From: Ziziphus jujuba
Taxonomy: Eukaryota; Streptophyta; Magnoliopsida; Rosales; Rhamnaceae
Reading direction: 5' to 3'
Assembly: GCF_031755915.1 (NCBI RefSeq)
Contig: NC_083383.1
Coordinates: forward strand, 31,413,501 to 31,477,500
DNA: 64,000 nucleotides
This document shows, in pieces, positions 36,401 to 49,503 of the stretch (the first letter of the stretch is position 1; every line of letters begins with the position of its first letter). The position numbers and the translations under genes are program-made. The notes under the pieces were generated by a model. It worked only from the letters and a program-made list of their open reading frames with translations. It was not told the DNA's origin and did no database searches.

Positions 36401-36475
36401 TTTAATTTTATTTTAGCTTAAATTTATATTTATTTTTATAATTATATTTAACTTTATTTTTATTTTCATTTGTAT
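33401..36475. other. AT-rich intergenic region
   Basis: About 3 kb with long A/T tracts and no supported gene. A minus-strand block near 34,270-34,340 (DGEVIAQELKRPIKILNLV), preceded by a possible tgcag-type acceptor, could be an isolated exon remnant; I do not recognise it. An A run lies at 35,764-35,783. Confidence 0.4.
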
Positions 36476-37315
36476 TTTGTACATCACTATTTTAATTTTT
36501 AGCCTTTTTGACAAATGATTTTAAAAAAGGAAACCTTGAAAATTAAGTGAATTAGTAAAGATTTCGAGAGAAAATGTTATTTCCAAGTACTTTCTTAAAT
36601 TTATAAATCTTAAAATCCTACTTTCCTATTTAATCATTTATTTCTTTAGTTATTTAATCAATTATTTATTTATTCACTTAATTGTTTACTTATTTATTTG
36701 CATAATCTAATCTATTTTTTTTAATTATTTCTTTTGCTTATATAGTAATCTTATTAGTAATTAGTTGAGTATCACTAATTGAGATAATTAGCATTTCATT
36801 ATTATTATTATTATTATTTATTTTTAAATTCGATCCTTAGGTCTAAGTGACTAAGTGGATTTTGATCCTCTGGATGCAAGCTCCTTGTTGTTTCCTTCCA
36901 TTGCTATATCCGAATTAGAATATTCTACCTTCTCATCTTTGTATTATTATTATTATTATTATACTTTATTATTACTTTTGCAATCATGATACCTTTGTTC
37001 TTAACTTAGTATGCTTTGGTACTAAATTTTGGGTGTGGAATATTTGTAATTATTACTTTTGTTGTTTTATTAATTATTAATTTTGTACTCGTTCCTTTAT
37101 TTTTAGAGTACTGGAATTTTATGAAAAATTTATATAGTAAGATGGGAAGAATAAAACGGTTATATTGCTTAAATGCATTTTTTTACAAAAATTTCTAGGT
37201 AAGTCTAACCCTTAGGAAGATACTATTGAATTTCCAATAAAAACTACCAATAGGGTTTCTCCTAGACAAGGTTAGCTTAGAGTTCCTATAGGGGTTCTGA
37301 GAGGGTTTTGATATT
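36476..37315 (+). mobile_element. 3' part of an LTR of the same family as 39,354-46,163
   Basis: The order of landmarks matches the 3' part of the solo LTR (45,480-46,163): gagagaaaat(g/a)ttatttc, gagat(a/g)attagcat, a stretch ending in cttaggtctaagt, agatgggaagaataa and taagtc(t/c)aacccttagg. The 5' part of the LTR is missing; the duplication boundary falls at the truncation. Confidence 0.6.
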
Positions 37316-37804
37316 TAAGATGTATAATTGGATGACATCAATAATTCATAATTTTTTGTTTGTGACTACTTGTGCCATTATAATATCTGTGGTGATATTT
37401 AGAAGAAAAAAAATTTAGTTATTAATTTTTTAGAAGATTTAAACCAAAATTTATAAACAGATACATTCATATAAACCTCTAGTTTAACAGCAAAATACCC
37501 AAAAAAATAAAAAATAATTTTTTTGTAAAAACCTTTAAAATACAATTATTCAAAAAAAAAGAAATCAAATAATACAATTATACGAGTCTTTGGTATAATC
37601 TCATGTTGGATGGTATTATGCTTTCAAATGAGGGATTTTAAATCTTTGACTTTAAGTTGTAGAAGTTTTATCAGCAGCTGAACAAATAAAAAATTTTAAA
37701 AAAATTAAATGCATTTTAAGCAATTTCCATGCATGACATGATCATCCAAACTAAAATAGTATTGTTAAAATTCTGTTGGGATTCAAAATCAAAATATACA
37801 ACAA

Positions 37805-37835
<31 letters not shown>

Positions 37836-38290
37836 CTGCAATAAATGCTAAATTCCAAGTGTTAATGATTCGATATTATATTAGTAATTTTTTTAGCTGA
37901 CTATTTTATAAATTTTTAATGATAAATAAAGACACAAAATTAAATTGGAAAATTATTGAAGGGTAAAATAATGTCACAAAAAAAGAAAAAAAAGATTTGT
38001 GAAACAATAAAGCAATGCTAGAGGTACCAAATGATATGATATGTATAAGTGTTATATGTCAGTATTTTATTGATCTTACATATTTATATAATAATCTAAT
38101 TATATATAAGTAAACTTTTGAAGGTATAAATGAAAATAAAAACATAAACTAATTAAATAGTTAGATAAGACACTTGTAGATTTATTTAATATTATTCTTT
38201 AAATTTTATATTTTACTTTAAATCAATAGTACTTTATATGAGAAATTTATTTTAAAGTGGGATGAGGAATTCATTCTTGGTCTCCTATAC

Positions 38291-38337
<47 letters not shown>

Positions 38338-39063
38338 TGAATATAAACAAAAATATATTAATTTAAAAGTTTTCTGTGTTCAGCTTTCTAAGTCGCTATC
38401 CTTCTTCCAATTAAATTGAAAAAAAAAAAAAATATATATATATATATATATATGTATATTACTTAAAAACCAATGGAATTTCCAGTTTCTCCTTCCGATC
38501 CTCGTCAAATTGTTATAGGTTACCTTGCTTGCAAATGTAGTTAGAGAGAAAGGGAGGGCCTATATTCCTTAGGTATGTGGCAGTAATCTGATTGTAGTGT
38601 TTGTTTAAATTTGGGTGTAGGGTTATAAATTCAGGCTACCTCGCCCAATCTAAACCCAAACTTTCAGGCTCAGAGTTTGCACTAGGCTTTCTTTGGGTTG
38701 GAGAGAGAATTTGAGTTGGGTCAAACCAGGCCAATATTCCAATTTAAATTTCCCATCTGATCCTATGGATACTGAGCTGGGCTTAGGCTTAGGTACCAGG
38801 ACTTCGAATTTAAAGTTTAAATTCAAATTAAAAATCTAAAAATTTAATTTTTTTTTCTTATAGTTTTAAATTTGATTCAATTTTTTTTTGTTTAAAATAT
38901 CTTTATAATAATAAAATAATATAATAGCTTAATAAATGGACAATGTTATAATTATCAAATTTATTAAGTAAATTTTTTATATCAAATGATATACCTATTT
39001 TATTAATTGTCTATAAATTGATAAATATCTTAAATTCAAGGAAAGTAAATGCATAGAATCATT
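36476..39063. repeat. Segmental duplication copy 1, left part (matches 59,461-62,065)
   Basis: From gtacatcactattttaattt onward this matches the second copy closely for about 2.6 kb, with small indels and different TA-repeat lengths (37,811-37,834 here against a longer run near 60,803-60,838). Homology breaks at catagaatcat at 39,063; in the second copy the sequence then continues as 48,217 does here. The block includes a 3'-end LTR piece (36,476-37,315) and non-coding sequence. Confidence 0.88.
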
Positions 39064-39353
39064 CAAAGTCATTGAATACTAAATATTTAGTTGATAAATT
39101 TGATGAATTTCGAATTACAGTAAAAAATTATCTTATCTTATAACAAAAATTAAATAAATATATAATAAATATTTATAATATATTACAAATAAAAAAATAT
39201 AAAATTATTCGGGCTAACTATTCGGGCTAGGTTTTAGGTTGCGGTTTTTATTTACTTGACGAGTAGCCCACCCCAAATAAAAAACTGATCAGTCTCAGGC
39301 TCGTGCCATATTAGGCTTTAGCAGAATTTAGGCCATGGATTTTTGGGGGTAAA
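38580..39353. other. Unassigned non-coding repeat-like stretch
   Basis: Sequence rich in gg(g)ctagg and caggct motifs, flanked by AT-rich DNA. Its first 480 bp recur at 61,550-62,065. No coding potential is visible. Its mosaic appearance suggests a non-autonomous element, but I cannot name it. Confidence 0.3.
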
Positions 39354-42300
39354 TGTAACATCCCCTCTCAAAGTACATCGAAAATTTCTAAAATTTGATC
39401 AAGGTTGACTGGGTTGACCGTCGTTGACAGAGAATGGTCAAATATTGACTTTTTACTCCTTATGGCATTTTACATTGACCGAGGTACTGTTAAAAAGTAC
39501 ACGTTTTCACGAGTCCATAGACTAGTAGCACGTTAAAAACGGAGCTACAGATTGAAAATTATGAGCAAAACAAGTTGAGATCCAAACTGTCCAAGGGGTG
39601 CCAAAGTTGACTTTTTGTTCATGCAAAGTTGAGCTTTGACTCATGCATGGTTGTGAAGTACTCGTCGATACGAGTTCATAGACTAGCGGTACGTCCAATT
39701 TGAACATGTGGTTTGAAAGTTATGGACATACAAAATTTTTCGAATACCGTAATATTTTAATATATTTTGACTTGAATGAACTGTGTGTGTGCCACGTGTC
39801 ATATTTTCAGCCAATCCCATGAATGAACAGTGTCACCCACGGGTGGCTTTTATTTTGGCCAAAACACGTGAGCAGGGGGGAAGAGAGAGAAAGAGAGGAG
39901 GGGAGAGAGAGAGAGAGAGAGAGAGGGAGAGAAGCCATCACAACCAGAACCCTTGACAAGACCTGATCCCAGGGAAACACTACCGAACCTTCCAACAGAA
40001 AATCCGGCAGCATCTTCGCTAAGGGTAGAACTTGCCATAATTTCCCTGCACAAAAAACACTTCTAGAAATATCCCCTTATTCTTTCCACCGTACTACAAT
40101 ATATTTCCACAGATTTACAGCACTCCAAAATAATAACAGGGAATCAATATATGATTCAATAAATATGTGTCCAATCAGTATACAGGGCATTATACAAATA
40201 ATTATGAAATCAATACAATGACAGATGAAGCAATACAAGATAGAGAGGAAAAAGGGAGGAAATGCTTCCTGGACTTTCGGCAATGAACTGAGACGTCGCA
40301 TTCGCCCCCGGACAATCAACATCGACTAACTTGGACCAAAGGGAACAGAATTTAAAAATATGAGATGCTAATCATCTCAGTGAGTAACCCAATCTACTAT
40401 ACAATAATACTAATAATAAAAAGGTAAATAACTTAGTTAATTGATTAATAAGAAATAAGTAAATAAATAATAGGTAGTTAAAAATAATATTTTCCCTCAA
40501 AATCCTCATGATTCACTTAGTTAGAAAAGTTTCATTTTTAAAACGTTTTACAAAACCCGCTATTTGTATGTCCCGAAAACCAAGGAAAACAATTAATCAA
40601 TAGTTTTCTAATAAAATACGATAATTCAAGAATTCAAATTTATAATAAAATAAATTGAAATAAAAATAACTTATAACAATTACTAAATAATTAATGCATG
40701 TCATAACAATTAATACCGAAATATTAATAAAACTCACATTAAAACAATTCATGAAATAATTAAATAATTAAAATAAATCAATTTATTGAATAATTAAGTA
40801 AAGAAAAAATTAAATCTAATTAAAACCTCCATTTGAAATAATTAATAAAAAACAACATTAAATATATTCTTAATTTAAATACAATTTCAAAATATTTATT
40901 TTGAAAATCATTTCCGAAAACCACTTGATGGACCCACAATATACCAGTGGCGCCAACAGTATCCAGCGTCCCGAGCACCGCCAGACAGGAGGTTAAAGAG
41001 AGAAACCGGCATACGGTAGCATAGCGTCCCACCGCGCCGTTGCAAACAGGCATCCTCGCCATGGAGGGGTGGCCTACCCTCATTTGATGGCAACCACAGG
41101 ACAACCTCATAATCACTTGTGCGCTACTCACACCTACCTGCGCACTCATCACATTCACATGCGTGCTAATCATATTCATGTATAAAGAACACCAGTACGT
41201 GTATGGTGCATCTAAAAATCATAAAATCAATATATTTATTTTCAAATTTTGAAAATCTCATAAATACCACCGGATTTATTCCATCCAATTAAACCCGTAA
41301 ATTTTCCACAATTCCTTTATAAATCATCGTCATAAATTCATCGCATAAATTCCATCAATTTCAAATCCATCAGCTCTCAATTCCATCAATTTAAATATCC
41401 AAATTTTCCAATGGCATAAATATTTTTGAAACATAATAAATTAAATCAATATTTCTTTCTCAAATATTCAAAAACCAATTTGAATAAAATATGTCATTCA
41501 AACCTCATAAAATCACAATAATCAAAATTCTCATAAATATACATTTCAAACACATAATAAATCCATCAATGAAATTATCAATAATTTAAAATAAATATTC
41601 CTTCAATTCCTCTAAATTCAAAATATAATTAAATCACATAAACATTCAGATTTTCGTAAATTCATATAAATGCACTTTTATTAATCAAAATAAAATCATA
41701 ATTAAATTTCACAATAAATCAAATAATATTAAATTTACAATTCCTTTAAATATCACATTTTATAAAATCTAGATTTTCATAATTTTTCAAAAATCATATA
41801 TTCCAATCAATTCAAATGTTGGCATCAAAATTTAATTCACAATTTATCAAATAATCAACATTGAATGAAAACATTCAAATATTAGAATAGCCCAAAATAT
41901 AATTAATTAAAACCCAAAAATAATTTTGAAGGTGGATCACTCACCTCGAGTACGCAATTAACCCAAGATCCTCCATGGGATCAATTCCACGATGCACACG
42001 TGCTCCTAGAATAACAATATTACACAACTCAAATAAATTAATATTTTATTCGGATAAATAATACCCGGTACCCGGGGACCCGGGGGGTTTAACACAAACG
42101 TTAACCAAAATTTATGAGTAATATACCAAATTGAAGCTTGTGAAATGAGGATTACGAATCTGGTCCTACTTCCCGGAGATAGGACCCGAGGTGGCCGGAA
42201 TCTCGCCAGAAAGCTCACGGATTAGGCCTTCGATTCTCACAATCCGTTAAGAATTGAGGAAAATGGACACCGGATTTGGGTTCAGAGGATCGGAATTAGT

Positions 42301-45300
42301 GGGGAAGGATGGGCAATGCAACTGGAAACTCGCCGGAAAGTTGATTTCCAGATGAGCCACCGTGGTCACCGAAACCCGTCACCACCGACGGCGCGTCCGG
42401 TGGCCACTGGCCCTGATTTTTGGCTAGCAGGCCGGTTTTCAGGCGTGCACTGTTCTGGTGGCTGGAAATGGGTGAACAGCAGTTGGCCGGTTGGGTTTCT
42501 CTCTCTAGCTCTCTCTCTCTCTCTCTCTCTCCTCCTTCTCCTTCTCTCTCCTCCCTCCCCTTCTCAGCCAGTCAAAACCCCCATGGGTGCCACTGTGCAC
42601 TCACGGGTGGGTCTATTTTTTTGACACGTGGCACCACTGTTCACACACATACAGATCCATGAATAGTAAATGCTGTCTCGGAAAAACTTCACAGTTCCGT
42701 AACTTTCAAACCACATGTCCAAATCGGACGTGCCACTAGTCTATAAACTCATATCGATGAGTAATTCATAGCCATGCATGAGTCAAAACTCAACTTTGCA
42801 TGAACAAAAAGTCAACTCCGGCACCCCTTGGACAGTTTGAACCTTAACTTGTTTTGCTCATAACTTTCAAACCGTAGCTCCGTTTTCAACGTGCTACTAG
42901 TCTATGAACTCGTGACAATGTGTACTTTTTAACGGTATCTCAGTCAATGTGAAATTCCATCAGGAGTAAAAAGTCAACATTTGACCCCTTTTCAATCAAC
43001 GACGGTCAAACCCGGTCAACCTTGATCAAATTTTAGAAATTTCCGATGTACTTCGGGACGGGGTGTTACACTCACTACCCTAGCTTGAAGCCCACCTGAA
43101 AACCATCCGGCCAGCCAAAAATCACGGCCAAATCGCCGGTGATGCGCCCACATTGGGGCATTTTCTGGCGAGTGGTCGATTTCCTTCTCTTGCCGATATC
43201 TCCCAAACCAGACCTCCATTTGCCTCACCACTGATCCTGTTGAGTTACCCATTACCAGGTCTACCACTTCACCAAGTTTCACGGCCAGTGGCCACCGGAC
43301 GCGCCGCTGGCGGTGGCGGATTCCGGTGACCATGGCGGCTCACCGAAAAACCCAATTCCGAGTTTTCGATCACCCCACCTATCCTTCCCTACTGATTCGA
43401 CCTCCTTAAACCCAAATCCGAGGTCACTTTCCTCCAATTCGGGATGGATTGAGAGAATCGAGGACTTGAATTTCGAGAGATTTTCGATGCGATCCCGGCC
43501 ACCACTGGTCCGATCTCCGGGAGGTAAGCCTTAATCCACGATCCTCATTCCATAAGCTTCATTTTGGTATATTAATCATAAATTTTGGTTAACGTTTATG
43601 TTAAACCCCCGGGTACGGGATATTATTGATCTGAATGAAATATTAATTTATTTGAGTTATGTAATATTGTTGTTCTAGAAGCACGTACGTCGTAGAATTG
43701 ATCCCACGGAGGATCTTGGGTTAATTGCATGCTCGAGGTGAGTGACTCACCTTCAAATTAATTTCAGGAATAAAACTTGTGAATATTTTGTATTAATTGA
43801 ATATTTGAAATTGATATTCTATGTGATAAATATTTAGTCAATTTATATTTGGAAATTTGATACTCAATTGAGTGAATCAAAATATTTATATATTAAGAAA
43901 TATTTTGATCTAAAGAATTTTATGAAATTAAAATTGAAATTATTAATTATTAAATAATTTGTTGGAATATTTCATAATTGAATATTTCAAAAATATGTTT
44001 ATGTGTTCGATATTATGAGAATTTCTATCTAAAATTGTATTGCCAATTTATAATGTTTTTAATATATGTGTTGTTGCGAAAAATGTATTTGGGATTTTAA
44101 AGAAATTATGGTTTAAGGTTTTTAATTAATTATTATTGAGTTTGATGTTGATTTTGTAATGCATAACAAATGCGTTTACATTATTTTAAGAATATATGAA
44201 TTTCATGTAGTTTTAATAATATTTTTTTTATGATTTGATTTTAAAGATTTTAAGAAAAATATTGGGTTAAGTTATGGTGCCTTCAAAATATATATTTATA
44301 CACTTAAAATATTATTTGATTGGTTTTCTGATTTGGGAAAAATTATATATATATATATATATGATTGATGGATTTATACTGGTGATATTAAAGAAAAATA
44401 TGGGATTGTGAATTTGAAAAGTAGTATGATTCACACGGTGAATTTTGAAAAAATTTGTTATTTTAAAAATAATGTAGTTATTTATTTTAGACGCATACAT
44501 ATAGTACTAGTATTCTGTACTGTGTATGTGAATGAGCGCGCAAGTTATAATGTCTCCTATGAGTTGCCATTGGACTGAGGGTAGGTAAGTTTGATATTGG
44601 CCATAAGCTGCCCCTCTCCATGGCCGGGTTGACGGTTTAAGCAGCGGCGCTATCGGGATGCCGAAGCGACCATATGCAAGTTTCTCTTTTTAACCTCTCG
44701 CTAGATAGTGCTCGGGACGCTGGGTATCATAGGGCATCACTGGTATATAGTGTGGTGCGTCAAGTTATTTTCTCGATACGAATTTCAAATCAAGATACTT
44801 TAAAATCTTATTTAAAATTAAACATATTTAATTTTGTTTTATTGCTTATTTCAAACTAATAATTTCTAAAATGTATTTATTCATGTTTTTATCAATTATT
44901 TTAAATTGGTGTTTTAGAATTTTATTTTACCATGTTGATATTATTTATTTAAATTTTGAGATTTTAACATTGATTTTATTATATTCTTTTATCTATTTTA
45001 AATTGAGGTTTAAAATCTATTAAAATGTTTCCTTAATTATTTCATTGATTTAAACAATAAATTTTATAATTTATATACTGAGTTTGTTTTTGTTTTATGC
45101 CAAATTTCTTTAATACAAGTTTATTTATGATTTTATTTATTTTATCTAGTGATGTTTATTCTAAATTTAATTATTGGTTTTTTTAAAATATTTTCAATGT
45201 ATATATTGAGTTCTAAATTAATATTTGTATTTATGTGCATTCTAAATTATTGTATTCCGTTTAATTTGATATTTCCTTGATTATTTTTTAATGTAAAATT

Positions 45301-46163
45301 TATTGTGATTTTGCTTATTTTATTTATGACATTTTGTGTACACTTTAATAATTGTTATTAAAATTATTCTTGTTTCTTATTATATATTCTAGATCTTTAA
45401 TTTAATGTATTTTATTTATAATTTATTTAATTAATTATTCTTTGATTTTTGGGGTACAATTATTGGGTTATGTGAAAATGTTTTAAAATTGAAACTTTTC
45501 CAACTGAATAAACTGTAAGGGTTTTTGAGAGAAAATATTATTTCAAATATTTATTATAATTATTTATTTAATTGTTTGGTATTGATTAATTAAGTTCTTT
45601 TATTGTTATATTATTAATATTATAATTGTGTAATAGATTATGTCACTTACTGAGATGATTAGCATATTATGTTTTTAAATTCCTTTCCCCTAGGCTTAAG
45701 TTGGGAGACGTTGATCGTCCGGGGTGAGCTCGACGTCTCAATTCATTGCCAAAAGTCCAAGAAGCATTTCCTCCCTTTTTCCTACGTCTCAATTCATTGC
45801 CGAAAGTCCAAGAAGCATTTCCTCCCTTTTTCCTCTCTATCTTGTATTGCTTCATCTGTCATTGTATTAATTTCATAATTATTTGTGTAATGCTCTATAT
45901 ACTGATTGGACACATATTTATTAAATCATATATTGATTCCTTGTTGTTATTTTGGAATGCTGTAAATCTGTAGAAATATATTGTAGTAAGGTGGAAGGAA
46001 TAAGGGGATGTATCTAGAAGTGTTTTCCATGCAGGATAATTTTGTGGTAAGTCCAACCCTTAGGGGAGGTTCTATCAAATTTTCTTTGGAGGGTCCGGTA
46101 GAGTTTTCCTGGGATCAGGGCTTGTCTAGGGTTCCGGTGAGAAATTTTGGATGAGTCCTGACA
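39354..46163 (+). mobile_element. Solo LTR (about 3.7 kb) interrupted by a nested LTR
   Basis: It begins TGTAACATCC and ends ATGAGTCCTGACA, so it has the canonical TG...CA ends. It is flanked by GTAAA (39,349-39,353) and GCAAA (46,164-46,168), a possible 5-bp target duplication with one mismatch. The TGTAACA(C/T)CC start is seen in many plant Ty3/gypsy LTRs. Parts 39,354 to about 39,930 and 43,071-46,163 join collinearly when compared with the nested copy. No gag or pol sequence is present, so it is a solo LTR. Open frames of 60-100 codons inside it are incidental. Contents include a (GA)n tract (39,885-39,930) and a GC-richer island near 44,530-44,760. Confidence 0.68.
39931..43070 (-). mobile_element. 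Nested LTR of the same family, opposite orientation
   Basis: Read from 43,070 downward it starts TGTAACACCCCGTCCCGAAG and parallels the surrounding LTR through its whole length. Shared landmarks are: the block with ggttgac(c/t)ggg(t)ttgacc; acgagttcatagactagtag; a (GA)n tract (CT on plus, 42,500-42,560); the cccgggtacgg-like region near 42,060; the gaggtgagtgac region near 41,945; the cgggacgctgg region near 40,965; and the cctgggatcagg end near 39,965. It lacks a clean CA end at about 39,931-39,945, and no clear target duplication is seen. Insertion of one LTR into another explains the arrangement best. Confidence 0.62.
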
Positions 46164-46168
46164 GCAAA

Positions 46169-47575
46169 TTTGATCAATTTTTGGGTTTTTTTGGCCTTTT
46201 TAATATCCCTATTGGATGTCACCACTAATAATTCATCTTTACATTCCTAACTTGTCTTTACAATCTATTTGAAAAACAATAAACTTAGTAGAAATCTATT
46301 TTTTTTTTTAAATAATTTTTTTTTTGGATATTTATTGTAAAGCGAAAAATTATGGCACAAGAAATTAAATTCCTATCTATGAAAAAAATATATATGGAAA
46401 AGTTGTTATTTTGAGAATCTCATAGAAAATAGTTTTCGAATTTTTTTAAAATACACATTTGTCCTTAATTTATTATATTATATTAAATTTAATTATTTAT
46501 AAGTCCAAACTTTTTTATTACTTAGTAAACATAACAAGAGAAAATAATTCTTAGTAAACTAATTCTTAGAAAACTAAATCTTCAGAATCAATTTTCCTCC
46601 TAACTTTAACACTTCTTAAATAGCGTGTTAGTGTCTTTAAAATCTGTCATTCAACCATGTCAATATTGCCTCCAAAACTCATCAGGTAGCCTCTAACTTG
46701 GAGGCAGTTCTTAGGAGAATTGAATAAAAATGGAAAATATTGTACACATTATAATGTATAGATTATAATTTGTAAAACAAAAATGGGAAAAAAAAATGGT
46801 TTGAATGATGAATAATAGATTGGGTCTTGCTTGGGAAAATGTACTAAAAACAATAATTTCTCTGTTTTCTATGCTTAAAGTTTTATAGGATACTGTCTCC
46901 CACGATTAAATAATGTAATGTTTGAAGATTGAGAACACAATTTCAAATCTAACTGAAGAGTATATCTTATCTATATATATGATTTTGATGAATTAAATTG
47001 TACTTAAAAACCAAGTGTCCAAAAATCTTATTCGATTTTGAAATTATAGAAGAAGAAAATACCTTTCCATGGAGTTGTATCTCTCCATAAGTGGTTTATT
47101 TTTCTAGAACAAAGAAATATGCCGTTTTGGTAGGTTTTAAAAATTATTGTTGCCTTCCAACCATTAAAATATAAGTAAATAAATAAATAATATTTATTTA
47201 ATAAATTTCAAAATTTTGAATATTTAAAAATCAAATACTTATTTATTTTATGTAACACTAACATTAAAATCTTAAAAAAATTAAAAAATAAAAAAGCAAA
47301 TAAGAAAAATATATTTATTTTTTCTTCAATAGACCAAACCTAACATAGAAGGCGAAAGCTAAAAATGACTATTAAATATATATGATTTATGTGATATATA
47401 TATATATATATATAGGCTTTCCAAGGGGAGCCCATGGAGTATTTTCTCATCGTAATAGCCCATAGACCCAACATGCATTTCTATCTAAACCACTTAACAA
47501 TCTTGTATCCATTCCAAGTGGAATCGTTTAAAACTTTCAACAATACCCCACGTTACTTATTAACATGTCAATGCT
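46169..47575. other. Intergenic, nothing recognised
   Basis: AT-rich DNA to the right of the solo LTR, present in the first duplication copy only. TA runs occur at 47,397-47,414 and 47,607-47,633. No gene is supported. Confidence 0.45.
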
Positions 47576-47602
47576 TTGGCTTTCCATATGAAAATAAATA
47601 AA

Positions 47603-47637
<35 letters not shown>

Positions 47638-47639
47638 TA

Positions 47640-48091
47640 AACTTGTCAATATTGTTAAGCGTTTGAAAGTGAGTAAATTTGTTTTGTCAAAAAGGAGAGA
47701 ACTCATTGCCATCGTCACTGTTGCTCCATTCGAGCAACATGGAAAAGATTACAAAGGTAGCGTGCTTGAATGGATGGAGTGGGGTTGGATGTGGACGGCT
47801 ATGATGAGGAGCATATCAATGGAAGATATGGAGTTTTATGTTTCAAATTTCGTAAGTGTTGATGAGGGAAGGAAGCAGTTGGTGAAACGTACAAGTAGTA
47901 CGAGAGCCATGTGTGATGAGGAATTGAAAATAGTGTTTTCATGGAATGGAACAATAACACTTGAGGTTCAGGCCTTCATGGAATGTCAAGTCGATGGACA
48001 CTGGACAATCTTATGGACAAAAGTTCTATCTGATATTTTGTTATACCTTCTTATTCATTTTATGTCTTTGCCTTTTCATTTAAAAGATTAG
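47640..48091 (+). pseudogene. LEA_2 C-terminal remnant
   Basis: The plus strand carries a piece of a LEA_2 gene: VAPFEQHGKDYKG, matching the PPFEQQG block of the intact paralogues, then a rearranged middle, a basic stretch, and CDEELKIVFSWNGTITLEVQ, matching the CEILxVVFPxN block. VDGHWTILWTKVLSDILLYL corresponds to the C-terminal hydrophobic region. The N-terminal membrane segment and the front half of the domain are absent; the open frame only reaches a Met through a TA microsatellite. The F-E-W-M-T block is unrecognisable. The fragment converges on the LEA_2 gene at 48,436-49,209 and is absent from the second duplication copy. Confidence 0.6.
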
Positions 48092-48435
48092 ATAATATGG
48101 ATCTGGAAGTATGCACCCACACACACACTTAAGACAAAATGTGTGGTAAGTACTCTTTAATTTTGGTTTAATTGCATGAATCTTGAGGGACGTTGTGTCA
48201 ATTTAATACCATATATTTCCAATTATATTGTCCTTATACGTCTCGAATATGACATTATATATTATTTATGTTATTTAAAAAATAATTGATTTTTAAGTTT
48301 GAATTATATGTGGATGAATCAAATGAAGAAATATATTACAAAAAAAAAAAAAAAAAAAAAGGGAAACTGAAGGATAGAAGGAAAGAATCAACTGGACAAA
48401 TTACTTATCATAACTATTAATAATAATAGGAGTTA
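48092..48435. other. Short intergenic region spanning a duplication junction
   Basis: At 48,217 the sequence becomes homologous to 62,066 onward. There is an A run at 48,340-48,360. Nothing else is recognised. Confidence 0.5.
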
Positions 48436-49209
48436 TTACCAATACTCCTCATGGAAAAAACTAACTGGCAAAAGTCCTGGACACAGAGAAAACACTGCAA
48501 AAATAATCATACAAAAAATCATGCAAAATATTACCATAAAAAGAAAGGAGCTTCTCCAGCTTCCATCAACAAAACATATGCTGGGTGGTTGAAAGTCAAT
48601 TTTCCATGTTTCATTTGGTGAAATGACTATCTTAGATATCTTACACACGGCGGTCATATCACCAGTGCTTTTCGTCCACGTGCCCTCTTTCATTCTTACC
48701 CGAGTCATCAACTGAAACTCGAGAAAAGAAATCCAGCTTCTTCTATCGTACATGACCAAATGATCAAAAGCAACACCATCCATTTGAGCTTTAATAATAA
48801 TGGTTCCATTGTCTTGCTCGATTGGTGCAACCGTTGTATTGGAGATTAGTTTTATATCATCGTATATTTCATGTATATTTTTGCCATGGAATATCTTATG
48901 TATTTTTTGGCAATGGAAAGCTAGAACATTGATGTGGTCATAAGCAATGCTGTAATTGTGGTTTTGGTTTTCTACCAGAAAAGCCATCTCCAAATTGGCA
49001 GTAGTTACCTGCTGATGATTTGTACCTGTGGAAGGTATATCGATGACAGTGATGGAGATAGACTCCACCGAGATGGAAGGCAATTGGGGAATCCATGCAA
49101 TCGTTATCACACACCCAATCCAAACCAAGACAGTCACACTATTCGCTAAATCACAAAACTCTTTTTCATCGCTATTAAAAAAAAAAAGCTTTAAAAAAAA
49201 GAATATCAT
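48436..49209 (-). CDS. LEA_2 domain protein, divergent member, possibly functional
   Basis: An open frame of 257 codons. After an N-terminal stretch partly encoded by T runs (residues 1-24) comes a hydrophobic segment (VTVLVWIGCVITIAW). The LEA_2 domain then begins at PSISVESISITVIDI. Paralogue blocks follow: NLEMAFLVENQN, VAPIEQDNGT, FLEFQLMTRVRMKEGTW, then CKISKIVISPN and a C-terminal hydrophobic region (about 222-245). The protein is clearly related to the members at 15,785 and 31,527 but more distant. The start is doubtful, because the ATG lies upstream of poly-T codons and no Met occurs between there and the membrane segment; a small upstream exon is possible. It shares about 200 residues with the broken copy at 62,373-62,996. 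Confidence 0.62.
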   Translation of the reverse strand: MIFFFLKLFFFNSDEKEFCDLANSVTVLVWIGCVITIAWIPQLPSISVESISITVIDIPSTGTNHQQVTTANLEMAFLVENQNHNYSIAYDHINVLAFHCQKIHKIFHGKNIHEIYDDIKLISNTTVAPIEQDNGTIIIKAQMDGVAFDHLVMYDRRSWISFLEFQLMTRVRMKEGTWTKSTGDMTAVCKISKIVISPNETWKIDFQPPSICFVDGSWRSSFLFMVIFCMIFCMIIFAVFSLCPGLLPVSFFHEEYW

Positions 49210-49503
49210 AATAATTGAGAATAATAAATAATTAATTTCAAATTAATTTTGTCCCCATACATGTATACAAGAAACTCACAAAACAAAATTAACTAATAAG
49301 CAATAAACTATTAGCAAAATAGGATTGTAGAACACTTTTTCGTTGATGATATATGAAAGTGTGTGTCTCATATTTAATTTGAATCTGTCTAATAAAACAC
49401 AGAAAGCTAAACCTACAACCGTCGTTCAACTCTGGATCATAAGGAATATTGCTATAATATTTATATGTATATATATATATATATATATATTAGTCGAAAT
49501 TAA
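49210..49503. promoter_or_regulatory. Region between divergent LEA_2 gene and Gly-rich frame
   Basis: About 290 bp of AT-rich DNA, conserved in the second copy (63,070-63,369). It presumably holds the promoter of the LEA_2 gene on the minus strand. It includes a TA run at 49,469-49,490. Confidence 0.35.

Noticed and set aside
39522..46163. Several 60-120-codon frames in the LTR region, including Ser/Leu-rich ones over the GA/CT tracts
   Set aside because: They fall in repeated LTR sequence, differ between the two LTR copies, and follow the simple-sequence tracts.
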